From Alphaproteobacteria bacterium (GTDB lineage Bacteria > Pseudomonadota > Alphaproteobacteria > SMXS01): a DNA stretch of 64,000 nt. The notes under the pieces are model-generated. The model was not told the DNA's origin. It did no database searches and was given only the letters and a program-made list of their open reading frames with translations. Position 1 is the stretch's first letter. Every line of letters begins with the position of its first letter. The position numbers and the translations under genes were made by a program. Below are positions 35,350 through 45,680 of the stretch, piece by piece. Location of the stretch: contig JANQQJ010000041.1 of NCBI GenBank assembly GCA_028284945.1, positions 1 through 64,000 on the forward strand, in the 5' to 3' direction.

Positions 35350-37203
35350 ATGTCATCTAACGAAAATCCGGTCGAACCGTTCAAACAAGCCGTGGTTGGT
35401 GCTGCGCGCGCGATTGCCGAGGACAAAGAACTCGAGCTGACCTATAGCGCGCAGAACATGCCGGGCCCCGGCCGGCTGCCAATGCCGTCACGGGATTTGA
35501 CGGAGGCCGAGGCCGCGCAGGTTCGTGGCACCGCAGATGCCATTGCGCTCAAACTCAAGCACCACGACAAGGGCGTACACACCAACATGTTGCCGACGGG
35601 CGGCACGGCCCGCGCGATCTTCGATTCAGCCGAACAGGCCAGAGTCGAAGCGCTGGGCGCCCGGACCATGGACGGTGTGGCGCAAAACCTGGCTGCATCC
35701 CTGGATGCCAAGTGCAAACAGCGCGGTTATGACCAGTATTCCAACGCGGATGAGGTACCGCTGGCCGATGTCGTTGGCTTCATGGTGCGCGAACGGCTAA
35801 CCGGCGAGGAACCGCCACCCGCAGCCCGCCAAATGGTCGACTTGCTGCGCGAGATGGTCGAGATGAAGGCCGGTACCGACCTCGACCGGCTGGATGGCTC
35901 TTGCGACGACCAGAAAACCTTTGCCCGGGTCACCCGCGAAATCATCGCCGACCTCGACCTTGCTGATGAACTGGGCGACGACCCGGACGCCGAAGACGCA
36001 GGCGATCAAGACGACGACCAGCAACTCGAGCAGGAAGGCGAGTCCGACAACTCCGAGGACATCAATCCAGAAGGCAGCTCCGTCGCCGATGTCGAGATGC
36101 GCGAAGACATGATGGATGACGAGTCGCTGGAGACCGTCACCCTGGAAACCGAACAGGAAATGGAGGGCGATCAGGGCGACCAGGACAATGAGGGTGAAGC
36201 CCCTTGGCGGCCCGATCATGGCCGCAATGACCGCCGCAACGACCCCTACCGCACCTACTCGGAAGAATTTGACGAGGTGATCGGCGCCGAAGAACTGGCC
36301 GAAGCCGAAGAATTGCATCGGCTGCGCACCCAGCTTGACCGGCAACTCGATGCGCTTCAGGGCGCGGTCGCCAAGCTCGCCAACCGGCTGCAACGGCTGC
36401 TTATGGCGCAGCAGAACCGGTCTTGGGAGTTCGACCTGGAAGAAGGCATGCTGGATGCATCCCGCCTGCCCCGCATCATCATCGACCCGTATTACCCCCT
36501 CTCCTACAAGCAGGAGCAGGATATGGAATTCCGGGATACGGTGGTGACGCTGCTGCTCGACAATTCTGGGTCCATGCGCGGCCGCCCTATTACCATCGCC
36601 GCGATCTGTGCGGATATTCTGGCGCGCACGCTGGAACGCTGCCATGTGAAGGTGGAAATCCTGGGCTTTACCACCCGCGCGTGGAAGGGGGGGCAATCCC
36701 GCGAGAAATGGCTGGCCGGCGGCAAGCCGCCCAATCCGGGCCGCCTCAACGACCTGCGGCACATCGTCTACAAGTCTGCGGACGCGCCGTGGCGCCGATC
36801 ACGCAAGAACTTAGGCCTGATGCTGAAAGAAGGTCTGCTGAAAGAAAACATCGACGGCGAAGCGCTACTTTGGGCGCACAATCGGCTGCTTGGCCGCCCG
36901 GAAAGCCGCCGGGTTCTAATGGTGATCTCGGATGGCGCGCCTGTTGATGACTGCACGCTTTCGGCTAATCCGGCAAATTACCTGGAACAGCACCTACGGC
37001 AGGTGGTCGGCTGGATCGAAACCAAGTCACCGGTTGAACTGGTTGCCATCGGCATCGGCCACGACGTGACCCGCTACTACAAGCGCGCGGTTACGATCAC
37101 CGATGCCGAACAGCTGGGCGGCGCGATCACCGACCAGCTTGCCGCCTTGTTTGAGGACGACAAAGGTGCTGGACCGCGCAGCCGCTACGCCAGGGCCAGC
37201 TAG
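35350..37203 (+). CDS. cobT: Cobaltochelatase subunit CobT (VWA domain)
   Basis: A 617-residue partner of CobS. The N-terminal half is helical; residues about 205-290 form a very acidic linker (long Asp/Glu runs); the C-terminal third is a von Willebrand A domain with MIDAS D404-x-S-x-S408 in [11 protein letters not shown]. CobT is assumed to link the CobS ring to CobN. Its TAG overlaps the convergent dienelactone hydrolase stop by 4 bp (CTAG). Confidence 0.95.
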   Translation: MSSNENPVEPFKQAVVGAARAIAEDKELELTYSAQNMPGPGRLPMPSRDLTEAEAAQVRGTADAIALKLKHHDKGVHTNMLPTGGTARAIFDSAEQARVEALGARTMDGVAQNLAASLDAKCKQRGYDQYSNADEVPLADVVGFMVRERLTGEEPPPAARQMVDLLREMVEMKAGTDLDRLDGSCDDQKTFARVTREIIADLDLADELGDDPDAEDAGDQDDDQQLEQEGESDNSEDINPEGSSVADVEMREDMMDDESLETVTLETEQEMEGDQGDQDNEGEAPWRPDHGRNDRRNDPYRTYSEEFDEVIGAEELAEAEELHRLRTQLDRQLDALQGAVAKLANRLQRLLMAQQNRSWEFDLEEGMLDASRLPRIIIDPYYPLSYKQEQDMEFRDTVVTLLLDNSGSMRGRPITIAAICADILARTLERCHVKVEILGFTTRAWKGGQSREKWLAGGKPPNPGRLNDLRHIVYKSADAPWRRSRKNLGLMLKEGLLKENIDGEALLWAHNRLLGRPESRRVLMVISDGAPVDDCTLSANPANYLEQHLRQVVGWIETKSPVELVAIGIGHDVTRYYKRAVTITDAEQLGGAITDQLAALFEDDKGAGPRSRYARAS

Positions 37204-37979
37204 CCAATCGTTTCCTTCAGGAACGCCAAGGTCCGCTCCCAGGAAAGGGCCGCGTCTTCATCGTCATAGCGGGCGGATGTCGGGTTAGCGAAAGCGTGGT
37301 CGGCCTCATACCAATGCACGGTTAGGTCCTTGCCGACCTCGGCCATCGCGGCCTCGAACCCGTCGACCATCGGCTTATCGATGAACTGATCTTCTGTTGC
37401 GAAATGGCCCAGCACTGGCCCATCGATCACCGACAGGTCTTCTACAGGCTGATCGACGCGGCCATAGTAAATGATCGCCGAATCGACCTCGCCATGAATG
37501 GCAATCTCCAGTGCCCAGCCGCCGCCAAAGCACCAGCCCATGGCGGCCACCTTGCCATTGCTGCTTTCGTGATAGCGCAGCCAGTCGACCCAGGTTTCAA
37601 GCGTCTCCACCGCCTGATCATGATCAACACCGCCGACCAGTTCACGTGCTTTTTCAGGGTCGTCGGTCGCGGGGGCGTCATACATATCAACGGCCACGGC
37701 GATGTACCCCTGCTTGGCCAACTCCACCGCCATGGTCTTGATCTGGTCGTTCAGCCCCCACCATTCGTGGATCAAGACGACCGCGGGCGCAGGCGTCACG
37801 TCAGGCATTGCAAGACTCGCCCTCACCGGGCGGCCCATTGCTGTTTCGATCGTAACCTCGGTGGTTGCCGCGGCGGCCGCCTTGGCGAGCGCCGGACTAG
37901 CAAGGACCGACGCCAATGGCACAGCGCCTGCCCCTTTCAACAGGGACCGCCGGCTGATTTCCAGTTTCATTTCACCCAT
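37200..37979 (-). CDS. Exported dienelactone hydrolase family protein (Tat signal)
   Basis: Alpha/beta-hydrolase of 259 residues with a Tat-type signal ([11 protein letters not shown]) and a catalytic triad visible as C in GWCFGGG, D in FATEDQFI and H in EADHAFANP, as in carboxymethylenebutenolidase. The family opens the lactone ring of dienelactones, but many homologues act on other esters. The ATG at 37979 has GGAGGC directly upstream; an earlier in-frame ATG is less well placed. Divergent from the phytase-like gene by 61 bp. Confidence 0.88.
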   Translation of the reverse strand: MGEMKLEISRRSLLKGAGAVPLASVLASPALAKAAAAATTEVTIETAMGRPVRASLAMPDVTPAPAVVLIHEWWGLNDQIKTMAVELAKQGYIAVAVDMYDAPATDDPEKARELVGGVDHDQAVETLETWVDWLRYHESSNGKVAAMGWCFGGGWALEIAIHGEVDSAIIYYGRVDQPVEDLSVIDGPVLGHFATEDQFIDKPMVDGFEAAMAEVGKDLTVHWYEADHAFANPTSARYDDEDAALSWERTLAFLKETIG

Positions 37980-38040
37980 GCTTGCCTCCATAGCGTTCAG
38001 ACATTAGATGCTGATCATACGACCCTCGCCCCGGTGATCC

Positions 38041-39054
38041 ATGCACAAACTGAAAAGCCTTCTTACCGCGTCCGTCCTGGCGCTTGCTTTGCTCGGCACT
38101 TCTGCGCCGGCCCGCGAGATTGTAATCCGCACGGAACCCCTGCTGCTGAATGACAACGATCCGGCGCAAACCCAACTCGGTTCATTGACCTATCTAGGGG
38201 GGCTCGTACTCGACTCTGATGAATGGCGGTTTGGGGGCATCTCTGGCCTCGCTGTCAGTCCCGATGGCGGACAACTTTTGGCGCTGACCGACCGAGCAAG
38301 CTGGCTGGCCTTCAGGCCCGTATTAAAGGATGGAAAACTGGCCGGCGTCACTGACAGCGAGGTTCGCTATGTCCGCAACGAAGGCGGTGGCAAGTGGGGT
38401 GAGGGCGATCAGGATTCCGAGGCTGTCGCCCTGTCACCCGATGGTCACGCGCTTGTCGCGTTCGAGCGCAATCATCGCATCGTGCAATTCAATCAACCCG
38501 ATCCCGATGATCCGTCAAGCATCATGATGCAAAACGCCGCGCCGGGGCCGGACATTCCCGAACTCGGCACCGCGCCGCACAATGCCGGGTTGGAATCACT
38601 GGTCTTTCTCGACGCTGAACGCATTCTGGGCATGACCGAAGGGGCGCGCCAAAATGACAATGACGACGCCGTGCGCGGCTGGATTATCGACGAAAACGGC
38701 CCCTACCCAGTCTCCTATGAAACCCGCGACGGTTACGTTCCAACTGATATGGCGCTGCTGCCCGATGGCGATGTGATCGCAGTGGAGCGTTATTTTAATC
38801 TGCTGACCGGCGTGAGAGCCCGGATATGCATCATCGAAAGGGAGTCCATCGCGCCAGGGGCGACGCTGATCTGCAATCAGATCGCCGAGCTACGCCGGCC
38901 CATTTCCGTCGACAATATGGAGGGGATCGCCGCCTATCAGAACGCCAGGGGCGAGACGACTATTTACCTGGCCTCCGACGATAATTTCTCGTCGTGGCGG
39001 CAACGGACACTACTGATGATGTTCAGGTTGGAGGACGGCGCCTCCGGCGACTAG
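38041..39054 (+). CDS. Exported esterase-like phytase-domain protein
   Basis: A 337-residue protein with signal peptide (about 1-24, ending SAPA) and a beta-propeller of the phytase-like (esterase-like activity of phytase) family: [66 protein letters not shown] and [11 protein letters not shown] are the repeated blades. The substrate is unproven; some relatives cleave phosphate esters. Its TAG overlaps the convergent rpmB stop by 4 bp (CTAG). Confidence 0.88.
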   Translation: MHKLKSLLTASVLALALLGTSAPAREIVIRTEPLLLNDNDPAQTQLGSLTYLGGLVLDSDEWRFGGISGLAVSPDGGQLLALTDRASWLAFRPVLKDGKLAGVTDSEVRYVRNEGGGKWGEGDQDSEAVALSPDGHALVAFERNHRIVQFNQPDPDDPSSIMMQNAAPGPDIPELGTAPHNAGLESLVFLDAERILGMTEGARQNDNDDAVRGWIIDENGPYPVSYETRDGYVPTDMALLPDGDVIAVERYFNLLTGVRARICIIERESIAPGATLICNQIAELRRPISVDNMEGIAAYQNARGETTIYLASDDNFSSWRQRTLLMMFRLEDGASGD

Positions 39055-39347
39055 GCCGTCGCGGCCTCGGCCTGCTTTTTCTTCAAACGGCGTTTGATCT
39101 TCAGCGCCTTGTCGGACAGATCGCCATCGGCCTGCTTGAGCAGGAAGGCGTCCAGTCCACCACGGTGCTCTACCGTGCGCAGCGCATCGGCCGACACCCG
39201 AAGCCGCACATTCTCACCCAGCTGGTCGCTGATCAGCGTAACCTGCTGCAGATTCGGCAGGAAACGGCGGCGGGTACGATTGTTGGCGTGGCTGACATTA
39301 TTGCCCGTCAGAACACCTTTGCCGGTGAGTTCGCAGCGTCGCGACAT
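39051..39347 (-). CDS. rpmB: 50S ribosomal protein L28
   Basis: Ribosomal protein L28 of 98 residues: [23 protein letters not shown] and [11 protein letters not shown] are diagnostic. The C-terminal tail ([19 protein letters not shown] then a Lys/Arg-rich end) is the extended alphaproteobacterial form. ATG at 39347 with GAAGGAAAGA upstream. The zinc-ligand cysteine pattern is incomplete, so it is probably zinc-independent (inference). Confidence 0.96.
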   Translation of the reverse strand: MSRRCELTGKGVLTGNNVSHANNRTRRRFLPNLQQVTLISDQLGENVRLRVSADALRTVEHRGGLDAFLLKQADGDLSDKALKIKRRLKKKQAEAATA

Positions 39348-39440
39348 CGATCTTTCCTTCAACAAACGAGAAGCGGCGCACCAACGCGCGCCGAACTGAG
39401 CGCGGTGTATAAGCGAGCGGCGTTACACGGTCAAGAGGGG

Positions 39441-40418
39441 CTATTGGCCCTGTTTGAAGGTCTCCAGCAACCTCTGCGCTGCCGCGCCCGGCGTGACAGC
39501 GCCGTCGGCAACCTGTTCCTCCAGTTCGTTGATCTGGCTTGAAACAGCATCTGTCCCCCGGAAGGCGTCGATCAGCCCTTCACGGATTTCCGACCACATC
39601 CAGGCCTTGGCCTGATCCGCGCGGGTGGCGGCCAGCTCGCCTGACTCGCCCATCTGTGCTTCGAAAGTGCAGATCGCGTCCCAGACCTCGGAAATGCCCA
39701 TTCCGTGCAGAGCAGATGTCAGCAGCACTTCGACACTCCAGTTCTGGCTTTTGGGCCGCATCAGGCCAAGCGCCGAAAGGTATTCCATCTGGGCCAGCTT
39801 GGCCGGCTTTTCCAGCGCGCCATCCGCCTTATTGACCACAATGAGGTCGGCCAGTTCCATAATGCCGCGCTTGATGCCCTGCAGTTCGTCGCCGCCGCCG
39901 GGCGATTGCAGCAAGACAAACATGTCTACCATATCAGCCACAGCCGTTTCAGACTGCCCGACGCCCACGGTTTCGATGATGATGACATCAAAGCCCGCAG
40001 CTTCAGCGAGTAGCATGGCTTCGCGGGTCCGCCGCGCCACCCCACCCAATGTGCCGCCGGAGGGTGACGGGCGAATGAAGGCCCTGGGATCGCGCGACAG
40101 CTCCTCCATCCGCGTCTTGTCGCCCAGGATCGACCCACCGGTGCGGGATGAGGACGGGTCGACCGCCAGCACCGCCACCTTGTGATCAAGCCCGGTGCAA
40201 TGTGTACCCAGCGCCTCAATAAAGGTTGATTTGCCAACCCCCGGTGCGCCGGACATGCCGATACGGATCGCCTTGCCCGCATTTGGTACGACATCGGCCA
40301 GCAAGGCTTGCGCCCGCTCGCGATGGTCAGCCCTTGTTGACTCAACCAGCGTGATCGCGCGGGCCAGTGCACGGCGATTCCCCGCCAGGATTCCAGCCAG
40401 AATTTCGTCAGTCTTCAT
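39441..40418 (-). CDS. meaB: Methylmalonyl-CoA mutase-associated GTPase MeaB
   Basis: G3E-family P-loop GTPase of 325 residues that gates and protects adenosylcobalamin in methylmalonyl-CoA mutase. N-terminal [18 protein letters not shown] is typical, followed by the P-loop GAPGVGKST (57-65), [18 protein letters not shown] and NKADG (guanine specificity). Formerly called ArgK. An ATG 22 codons upstream is possible, but the family N-terminus starts near [10 protein letters not shown]. The partner mutase gene is 3 kb downstream on the same strand. Confidence 0.93.
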   Translation of the reverse strand: MKTDEILAGILAGNRRALARAITLVESTRADHRERAQALLADVVPNAGKAIRIGMSGAPGVGKSTFIEALGTHCTGLDHKVAVLAVDPSSSRTGGSILGDKTRMEELSRDPRAFIRPSPSGGTLGGVARRTREAMLLAEAAGFDVIIIETVGVGQSETAVADMVDMFVLLQSPGGGDELQGIKRGIMELADLIVVNKADGALEKPAKLAQMEYLSALGLMRPKSQNWSVEVLLTSALHGMGISEVWDAICTFEAQMGESGELAATRADQAKAWMWSEIREGLIDAFRGTDAVSSQINELEEQVADGAVTPGAAAQRLLETFKQGQ

Positions 40419-40549
40419 GGCACGTGGGATGCCATTTTTGGCCCCGGAATGGAAGAGGGCAATCAGCGATGTTAGGCCCGACATTGCATTCTCGCGGTTC
40501 GCGTCTCATCGCGATACTGTCGATAAGTTGATGTGTAAGGAGCAGCCCG

Positions 40550-41209
40550 GTGGCATCGCCTAACCCGAAAATTCTGCGCCAATTCGCCAGAGTCTGGAAG
40601 ACAAGCGCCTGTCCGGTTTTGGCCGAGAACGGGATCGAGCAGCTTGACGACCTTGAACGCGCTACGCGGCTTGCCATCACCGGCGTCATGAAAGATGCAC
40701 CGGCTTCCAGGGATACCGCCGCGATATTCCGGCCCGCATTGGAGGGCAGTATCCTGATGATCGCGCTCCACAAAGCCCTGAGAGCCAGAGGCATGGCGAC
40801 GGAAGAAAGTGGCAAGCTGTGCCTGACCATCATGGAACGGCATATTGCAGCAACCCCTTCTATCCTCAAATGGCTGCAGCGGCGCGGCCTGTTCACCAAG
40901 CTCGCTATTTCGAGAACCCGGCGCGCCGCCACGCAAATGGAGAGCCAACCCGACAACCAGTTCAAATTTGACGTCGTCACGTCAGATGATGGGTCGGGCA
41001 ACTGGGGCTTCAATCTTACCAACTGCGCGATCTGCAGCCTGACGCGTGCACAGGGCGTTGAAGATTTCACGCGCTATCTGTGTGACGCTGACCGGATCAT
41101 GAGCGACCAGTTCGGTTGGGGACTGAAACGCACCCAGACGATTGCTAAAGGCGGCAGCCACTGCGACTTCCGCTTCCGCAAGGGCGAACAAACCGAAATG
41201 GAAACCTGA
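40550..41209 (+). CDS. L-2-amino-thiazoline-4-carboxylic acid hydrolase family protein
   Basis: A 219-residue protein matching the ATC hydrolase family. The conserved region NCAICSLTRAQGVEDFT... YLCDADRIMSDQFG and TIAKGGSHCDFRFRKG carries four cysteines, two aspartates and a His typical of the family. In Pseudomonas the founding enzyme opens 2-amino-thiazoline-4-carboxylate towards cysteine, but most homologues are uncharacterised. GTG start at 40550 after AGGAGCAGCCC. It is divergent from meaB, and the VOC gene follows after 2 bp. Confidence 0.83.
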   Translation: MASPNPKILRQFARVWKTSACPVLAENGIEQLDDLERATRLAITGVMKDAPASRDTAAIFRPALEGSILMIALHKALRARGMATEESGKLCLTIMERHIAATPSILKWLQRRGLFTKLAISRTRRAATQMESQPDNQFKFDVVTSDDGSGNWGFNLTNCAICSLTRAQGVEDFTRYLCDADRIMSDQFGWGLKRTQTIAKGGSHCDFRFRKGEQTEMET

Positions 41210-41211
41210 TT

Positions 41212-41589
41212 ATGCTGAAAGACGCGACCTTGATGGCTTTTGTCGCCACGACGGACACCGACGCCTGCCGCGCGTTCTATGAAGGCGTGCTGGGCCTTGA
41301 TGTCATTATGGACACGCCCTTTGCGCTGGTGTTCGACGCGCACGGTACGCCGCTCCGCGCCCAGAAGGTCGAGGCTGTTCAGCCCGCGCCCTATACTGCG
41401 GTGGGGTGGGAGGTCACCAAGATTGCATCCCATGTGCAATCCCTTGCCGCTAAGGGCATCGCGATGCTGCGCTTCGACGGCCTGGAACAAGACGATGAGG
41501 GTATCTGGGAGACCCCAGGCGGCGCCAAGGTCGTCTGGTTCAACGACCCGGACGGCAACATTCTGTCACTGACCGAAGCACCGGATTAG
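41212..41589 (+). CDS. VOC family protein
   Basis: A 125-residue glyoxalase/bleomycin-resistance fold protein: ATTDTDACRAFYEGVLGLDVI, FALVFDAHG, and a C-terminal VVWFNDPDGNILSLTE with the metal-ligand Glu. The N-terminal His usual in the first strand is not present, so metal binding may differ. Start 2 bp after the preceding stop suggests a two-gene operon. It does not have the DHIGIAV start of methylmalonyl-CoA epimerase. Confidence 0.83.
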   Translation: MLKDATLMAFVATTDTDACRAFYEGVLGLDVIMDTPFALVFDAHGTPLRAQKVEAVQPAPYTAVGWEVTKIASHVQSLAAKGIAMLRFDGLEQDDEGIWETPGGAKVVWFNDPDGNILSLTEAPD

Positions 41590-42173
41590 TTGGTATCAGG
41601 AATACAGCATTTGAACCGGTCGAGCCTGGTTTGGCTGTACCCTCCAGGACAGACAGCGCACCAGCGGACATCCGGCAGAAACTTGCCATCCACACGCTCC
41701 TTGCCGCGTGTGATGTAGCCCTTCGGGCAATTGCTACTGGACGAAATTCTCAACAAATAATCCGTCGGCGGCTGCGCACAGGACGTCTTGAGCGGCCCGG
41801 CCCTGACGATCTCAATACCGGCCGGCAAGGGATTGGGTGGCGTTCGGTCGGGCTCATCGACGACGGGCGCCTTGATGGGCCCGCCGGTGCTTTGGCCGAG
41901 CGTATTTCCGACCGTCTTCACATCTTCCGGCGCGCACAAGGCACAGACCTTGCCGCGAACGATGGGAGCCTGCCTGAGAAAGTCGGCAGCCGCCTCACAG
42001 TTCTCGCGAACTTTTTCGGGCGACAGATCCTGCCGCTCAATCGAGACGTAAGGCCCGTCACAATATTGTCCGCTGGCCAGTGTTGGCCCCGATAGTACAG
42101 TCAGCGACGCGGCGAATGTAGCAATCGCGAACGCACAAAGCGCACCGGTTCTGTAGATCAGACGCGTAAACAT
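41586..42173 (-). CDS. Small exported cysteine-rich protein, unknown
   Basis: A 195-residue exported protein (signal about 1-34) with eleven cysteines in the mature part: CAVCP and CAQPP-like motifs, CALCAPEDV, NCPKGYITRG, WCAVCPGGYSQ and FKCCIPDTN. No family recognised. The ATG at 42173 has GGGAGGGGAC directly upstream, better than earlier in-frame starts. The stop overlaps the convergent VOC stop by 4 bp. Confidence 0.72.
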   Translation of the reverse strand: MFTRLIYRTGALCAFAIATFAASLTVLSGPTLASGQYCDGPYVSIERQDLSPEKVRENCEAAADFLRQAPIVRGKVCALCAPEDVKTVGNTLGQSTGGPIKAPVVDEPDRTPPNPLPAGIEIVRAGPLKTSCAQPPTDYLLRISSSSNCPKGYITRGKERVDGKFLPDVRWCAVCPGGYSQTRLDRFKCCIPDTN

Positions 42174-42310
42174 GTCCCCTCCCATTTGGCCTCGTTTGGG
42201 CACCGCCGGAAGCCCCCTCGGCCCGACAGCCCCTCATTCCTTCAGAGGGTAGCATTCACTACGGAAACGTAAAGCACTCCTGTTCCACGAGCGCGTCAAT
42301 CCCGCCCTTC

Positions 42311-42354
42311 GACGCCGCAGGCGTCGCTCAGGATAAACTCCAGCGGGAATCCAG
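42311..42354. repeat. REP-like repeat remnants before the GIY-YIG gene
   Basis: Two motifs of widespread proteobacterial intergenic repeats sit together: a GACGCC-GCA-GGCGTC hairpin (42311-42325) inside a CTTCGAC...GCTCAGGATAAACTC context, and GCGGGAATCCAG (42343-42354), a half copy of the GCGGGAATCCAG repeat. The second ends 12 bp before the GIY-YIG start. Copy number elsewhere in the genome cannot be seen here. Confidence 0.6.
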
Positions 42355-42366
42355 TACCGTCATCCA

Positions 42367-42659
42367 ATGGCGCGTGCCTTTGTCTACATCATGGCAAGAA
42401 AGCGAAACGGGACGCTCTATATCGGCGTGACCTCAAACCTGCATAAACGGGTCTATGAGCATAGGACCGGTGCGGCCGATGGGTTCACCAAACGATACGA
42501 TGTCAGAACGCTAGTCTGGTATGAGCCGCATGACAGCATCGAAGCGCCATTGCCCGCGAGAAGGCGATCAAAAAGTGGAACCGGACTTGGAAGATACGCG
42601 AAATTGAAGCGTTCAATCCAGACTGGCAGGATCTCTATGAAGATATCGCCAGCGGCTAA
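42367..42659 (+). pseudogene. GIY-YIG nuclease family protein, frameshifted
   Basis: The first ~60 residues are clearly a YhbQ-like GIY-YIG domain: FVYIMARKRNGTLYIGVTSNLHKRVYEH then a catalytic Arg and FTKRYDVRTLVWYE. Near 42541-42549 the frame is wrong: adding one base there restores HDSIEAAIAREKAIKKWNRTWKIREIEAFNPDWQ and a stop at 42659, which is the normal end of the family. As written the gene runs on to 42702 in a foreign frame. This is a one-base deletion, either real or a sequencing error; GIY and the Arg are intact. Confidence 0.8.
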
Positions 42660-42676
42660 CCCTGCACTAGCGCCGT

Positions 42677-42703
42677 CTGGATTCTCGCCTTCGCGGGAAT
42701 GAC
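42677..42703. repeat. REP-like palindrome after the GIY-YIG gene
   Basis: CTGGATTCTCGCCTTCGCGGGAATGAC, a 27-bp copy of a common proteobacterial intergenic palindrome (stem ATTC-CGC/GCG-GAAT with one T/G mismatch). It is in inverse orientation to the half copy at 42343-42354, so the GIY-YIG gene is bracketed by inverted repeat pieces. It also lies 3 bp beyond the end of the convergent gene, where it could act as a 3' end structure. Confidence 0.68.
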
Positions 42704-42706
42704 AAA

Positions 42707-43375
42707 TCAATTCGGCATGACCTTGTCGACTTGTGGCGTGACCTTACCGAGGCCGGCGAGTTCGTGAAACAGATCGACTAACTCTCCCGCGCCATCTACA
42801 TCCATTAGGTTGCACATATGAATCGTTGAGAGTTTGTAGCGACCGGCGACTACTGCCTCGAGAACGAACGTTGTTCCATCCAGGCAAATGACAACTTTTT
42901 CGCCTGAGCGGCGCCGGTCCGCCAAGACGTCTGTTGGAAAACTCCAATAATCGATATGATCCAGTAGCGACAGAAACTCATTGGATCGAGCCGTTTCAAT
43001 CTGTCTAACGTCTCGCGTTTTGATTTTACCTGGTTCGTAACCGCCGGCACCGTTCAGAAGAACATACGTTAGCCGGGAAGAAGCGACAGAACCCCTTTCG
43101 ACTCGAATTGCGTAGGCTGGGATGAATGTCGGCAAAACGAGAAGCCGATACTGCTGAGCAGAGGGATTAGCCTTAGACATTTCCCAAAGCGAGGGCTCCT
43201 GCATCGCGCCGAGCTGTCCGCCATACCAGCTCTCAAGAAGTGACCACTCATCGACGTCCCGCCAGATGTCTTTTGGCAGGTAGTCGCTCGCAATCACCTG
43301 GAGAGGGAATAGCGCTAATAGAAGAAAGCATCGCGCGGCCACGGATAGACACCGGACCCTGCGATGAACGCCCAA
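42707..43375 (-). CDS. Exported protein of unknown function
   Basis: About 222 residues with a probable signal peptide (basic start, then CFLLLALFPLQVIAS). The mature protein has no motif I can name; LDGTTFVLEAVVAGRYKLSTI and a single CNL near the end look like a small compact domain. The start is uncertain: I use the TTG at 43375, 5 bp after the mutase stop; a GTG at 43342 is also possible. A longer frame overlapping the mutase in another frame is not credible. Confidence 0.65.
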   Translation of the reverse strand: MGVHRRVRCLSVAARCFLLLALFPLQVIASDYLPKDIWRDVDEWSLLESWYGGQLGAMQEPSLWEMSKANPSAQQYRLLVLPTFIPAYAIRVERGSVASSRLTYVLLNGAGGYEPGKIKTRDVRQIETARSNEFLSLLDHIDYWSFPTDVLADRRRSGEKVVICLDGTTFVLEAVVAGRYKLSTIHMCNLMDVDGAGELVDLFHELAGLGKVTPQVDKVMPN

Positions 43376-43379
43376 ACGA

Positions 43380-45527
43380 CTAAGCCGCTTCGCGTTGCTT
43401 GTTGAGCAGGCCGAGGATTTCGGCGGCCGCCTTGGGAATGTTCGTGCCCGGGCCATAGACGGCTGAGACACCCGCGGCGAAGAGCTCGTCATAATCCTTG
43501 GGCGGAATCACGCCACCACACACGACCAGGATATCCCCTGCGCCTTCGGCTTCCAGCGCCTTCACCAGCGCGGGCACCAGCGTCTTGTGGCCGGCGGCCT
43601 GGGACGAGACGCCGATCACATGCACATCGGCTTCCACCGCCTGGCGGGCGGCTTCTTCCGGCGTCTGGAACAGCGGGCCGACATCGACGTCGAAGCCGAT
43701 GTCTGCAAAGGCCGTCGCGATCACCTTGGCGCCGCGGTCGTGGCCATCCTGGCCCATCTTGACGACGAGCATACGCGGGCGCCGCCCTTCGACCTCGGCA
43801 AAGGCGTCAATGTCTTTGGTAATGGTCTCGAAGCCCTCGTCGCCTTCATAGGCGGAACCGTAGACGCCCGAGATAGAGCGGATTTCAGCCTTGTGACGGC
43901 CAAACACCTTTTCCATGGCGTCGGAGATTTCGCCCAGGGTGGCGCGCTCACGCGCCGCATCGACGGCCAGCGCCAGCACATTGCCATCGGCCTCGGCGCC
44001 TTTGGTCAGCGCCTCCAGCGCGGCCTGACATTTGGCCTCGTCACGCTCACCGCGCACCCGGTTGATGCGGGCGACCTGCGCCTCGCGCACCTTGTCATTG
44101 TCGATGTCCAGCACCTCAAACGGTGCTTCTTCCGTCGGCTGGTACTTGTTCACCCCGACGACGACTTCTTCGCCGCGGTCGATGCGCGCCTGCTTGCGCG
44201 CGGCAGCTTCTTCGATCCGCATTTTGGGCATGCCGCTTTCGACGGCCTTGGTCATGCCGCCCAGTTCCTCAACCTCCTGGATCAGCTTCCAGGCTTCCTC
44301 GGCCAGTGAATTGGTCAGGCTCTCGATATAGTAGGAGCCGCCCAGCGGATCGATCACATTGGTGATGCCGGTTTCTTCCTGCAGGATCAACTGCGTGTTG
44401 CGCGCCAGACGCGCGGAGAAATCAGTCGGCAGCGCCACCGCCTCATCAAAGGCATTGGTATGCAGCGACTGGGTGCCGCCCAGTGCGGCCGCCATCGCCT
44501 CAATCGTGGTGCGGATGATATTGTTATAGGCATCCTTTTCCGTCAGCGAGACACCGGAGGTCTGACAGTGCGTGCGCAGCATCAGCGAGCCCGGCTTCTG
44601 AGCGCCGAATTCCTTCATGACCCGCGACCACAACAGACGTGCTGCACGCAGCTTGGAGACCTCCATAAAGAAGTTCATGCCGATGCAGAAGAAGAAGGAC
44701 AGCCGGCCCGCAAATTGATCGACATCCATGCCGGTGGCCAGCGCGGCACGGACATATTCCATGCCGTCGGCGATGGTGAAGGCGAGCTCCTGCACCTGTG
44801 TCGCGCCAGCCTCCTGCATGTGATAGCCGGAGATCGAGATCGAATTAAAACGCGGCATGTTCTGCGTCGTGTATTCGATGATATCGGCGATGATCCGCAT
44901 CGAAGGCGCGGGCGGATAGATATAGGTGTTGCGGACCATGAACTCTTTCAAAATGTCATTCTGAATGGTCCCGGCAAGCTTGTCGGGCGTGACCCCCTGC
45001 TCTTCAGCGGCCACGATATAAAAGGCAATGGTGGGAATGACCGCCCCGTTCATGGTCATGGAGACCGACATTTCATCAAGCGGGATACCGTCGAACAGGA
45101 TCTTCATATCCTCGACGGAATCGATCGCGACACCGGCCTTACCGACATCGCCCACCACGCGCGGGTGATCGGAATCATAGCCCCGATGGGTCGCCAGATC
45201 GAACGCGACAGAGAGGCCTTTTTGCCCGGCCGCCAAGTTCCGGCGGTAAAAGGCGTTGGACTCTTCAGCGGTGGAGAAACCGGCATATTGCCGTACGGTC
45301 CAGGGGCGATTGGCATACATAGAGGCGCGCACGCCTCGGGTGAACGGAAAGAAACCGGGCAGCGTCTCGTCATATTCCATGGCTTCAAGATCAGCCGCGG
45401 TATAGAGCGGTTTGACCGCAATGCCTTCCGGCGTCATCCAGTCCAGGTCAGACAGGGGTTTACCGCGAAGCTCCTTTTCCGCCAGTTCTTCCCACTCGCC
45501 CAGGCTTGGTTTCTTGTCACCCGACAT
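43380..45527 (-). CDS. scpA: Methylmalonyl-CoA mutase
   Basis: Adenosylcobalamin-dependent mutase interconverting (R)-methylmalonyl-CoA and succinyl-CoA. The 715-residue chain is the large catalytic type: N-terminal TIM barrel with [25 protein letters not shown] and [21 protein letters not shown], and C-terminal B12-binding domain with [23 protein letters not shown], where the His of DGHDRG replaces the dimethylbenzimidazole ligand. Also called mcmA or bhbA. A small-subunit gene is not in the window, so the enzyme is probably a homodimer or has its partner elsewhere. meaB lies 3 kb upstream on the same strand. Confidence 0.96.
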   Translation of the reverse strand: MSGDKKPSLGEWEELAEKELRGKPLSDLDWMTPEGIAVKPLYTAADLEAMEYDETLPGFFPFTRGVRASMYANRPWTVRQYAGFSTAEESNAFYRRNLAAGQKGLSVAFDLATHRGYDSDHPRVVGDVGKAGVAIDSVEDMKILFDGIPLDEMSVSMTMNGAVIPTIAFYIVAAEEQGVTPDKLAGTIQNDILKEFMVRNTYIYPPAPSMRIIADIIEYTTQNMPRFNSISISGYHMQEAGATQVQELAFTIADGMEYVRAALATGMDVDQFAGRLSFFFCIGMNFFMEVSKLRAARLLWSRVMKEFGAQKPGSLMLRTHCQTSGVSLTEKDAYNNIIRTTIEAMAAALGGTQSLHTNAFDEAVALPTDFSARLARNTQLILQEETGITNVIDPLGGSYYIESLTNSLAEEAWKLIQEVEELGGMTKAVESGMPKMRIEEAAARKQARIDRGEEVVVGVNKYQPTEEAPFEVLDIDNDKVREAQVARINRVRGERDEAKCQAALEALTKGAEADGNVLALAVDAARERATLGEISDAMEKVFGRHKAEIRSISGVYGSAYEGDEGFETITKDIDAFAEVEGRRPRMLVVKMGQDGHDRGAKVIATAFADIGFDVDVGPLFQTPEEAARQAVEADVHVIGVSSQAAGHKTLVPALVKALEAEGAGDILVVCGGVIPPKDYDELFAAGVSAVYGPGTNIPKAAAEILGLLNKQREAA

Positions 45528-45680
45528 CGCCGCACTCCTTTGAAATCGCGCAGATACTCTCCCAGCGGTGGGAAGGTATCATGTCGCGCGTCCATTCCAT
45601 TATGCAAATTGCGCGGCGCAGTATCGCGAGCGGGCGGCAGAAGTCAATTTTTGGGCCGCGCCAAGAACTCCCAACTGCCT

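Noticed and set aside
35950-36200. Acidic Asp/Glu-rich stretch in cobT as a repeat
   Set aside because: It is low-complexity coding sequence, normal for the CobT linker.
41212-41589. VOC protein as methylmalonyl-CoA epimerase
   Set aside because: It lies near meaB and the mutase, but the usual DHIGIAV N-terminus and first metal His are missing.
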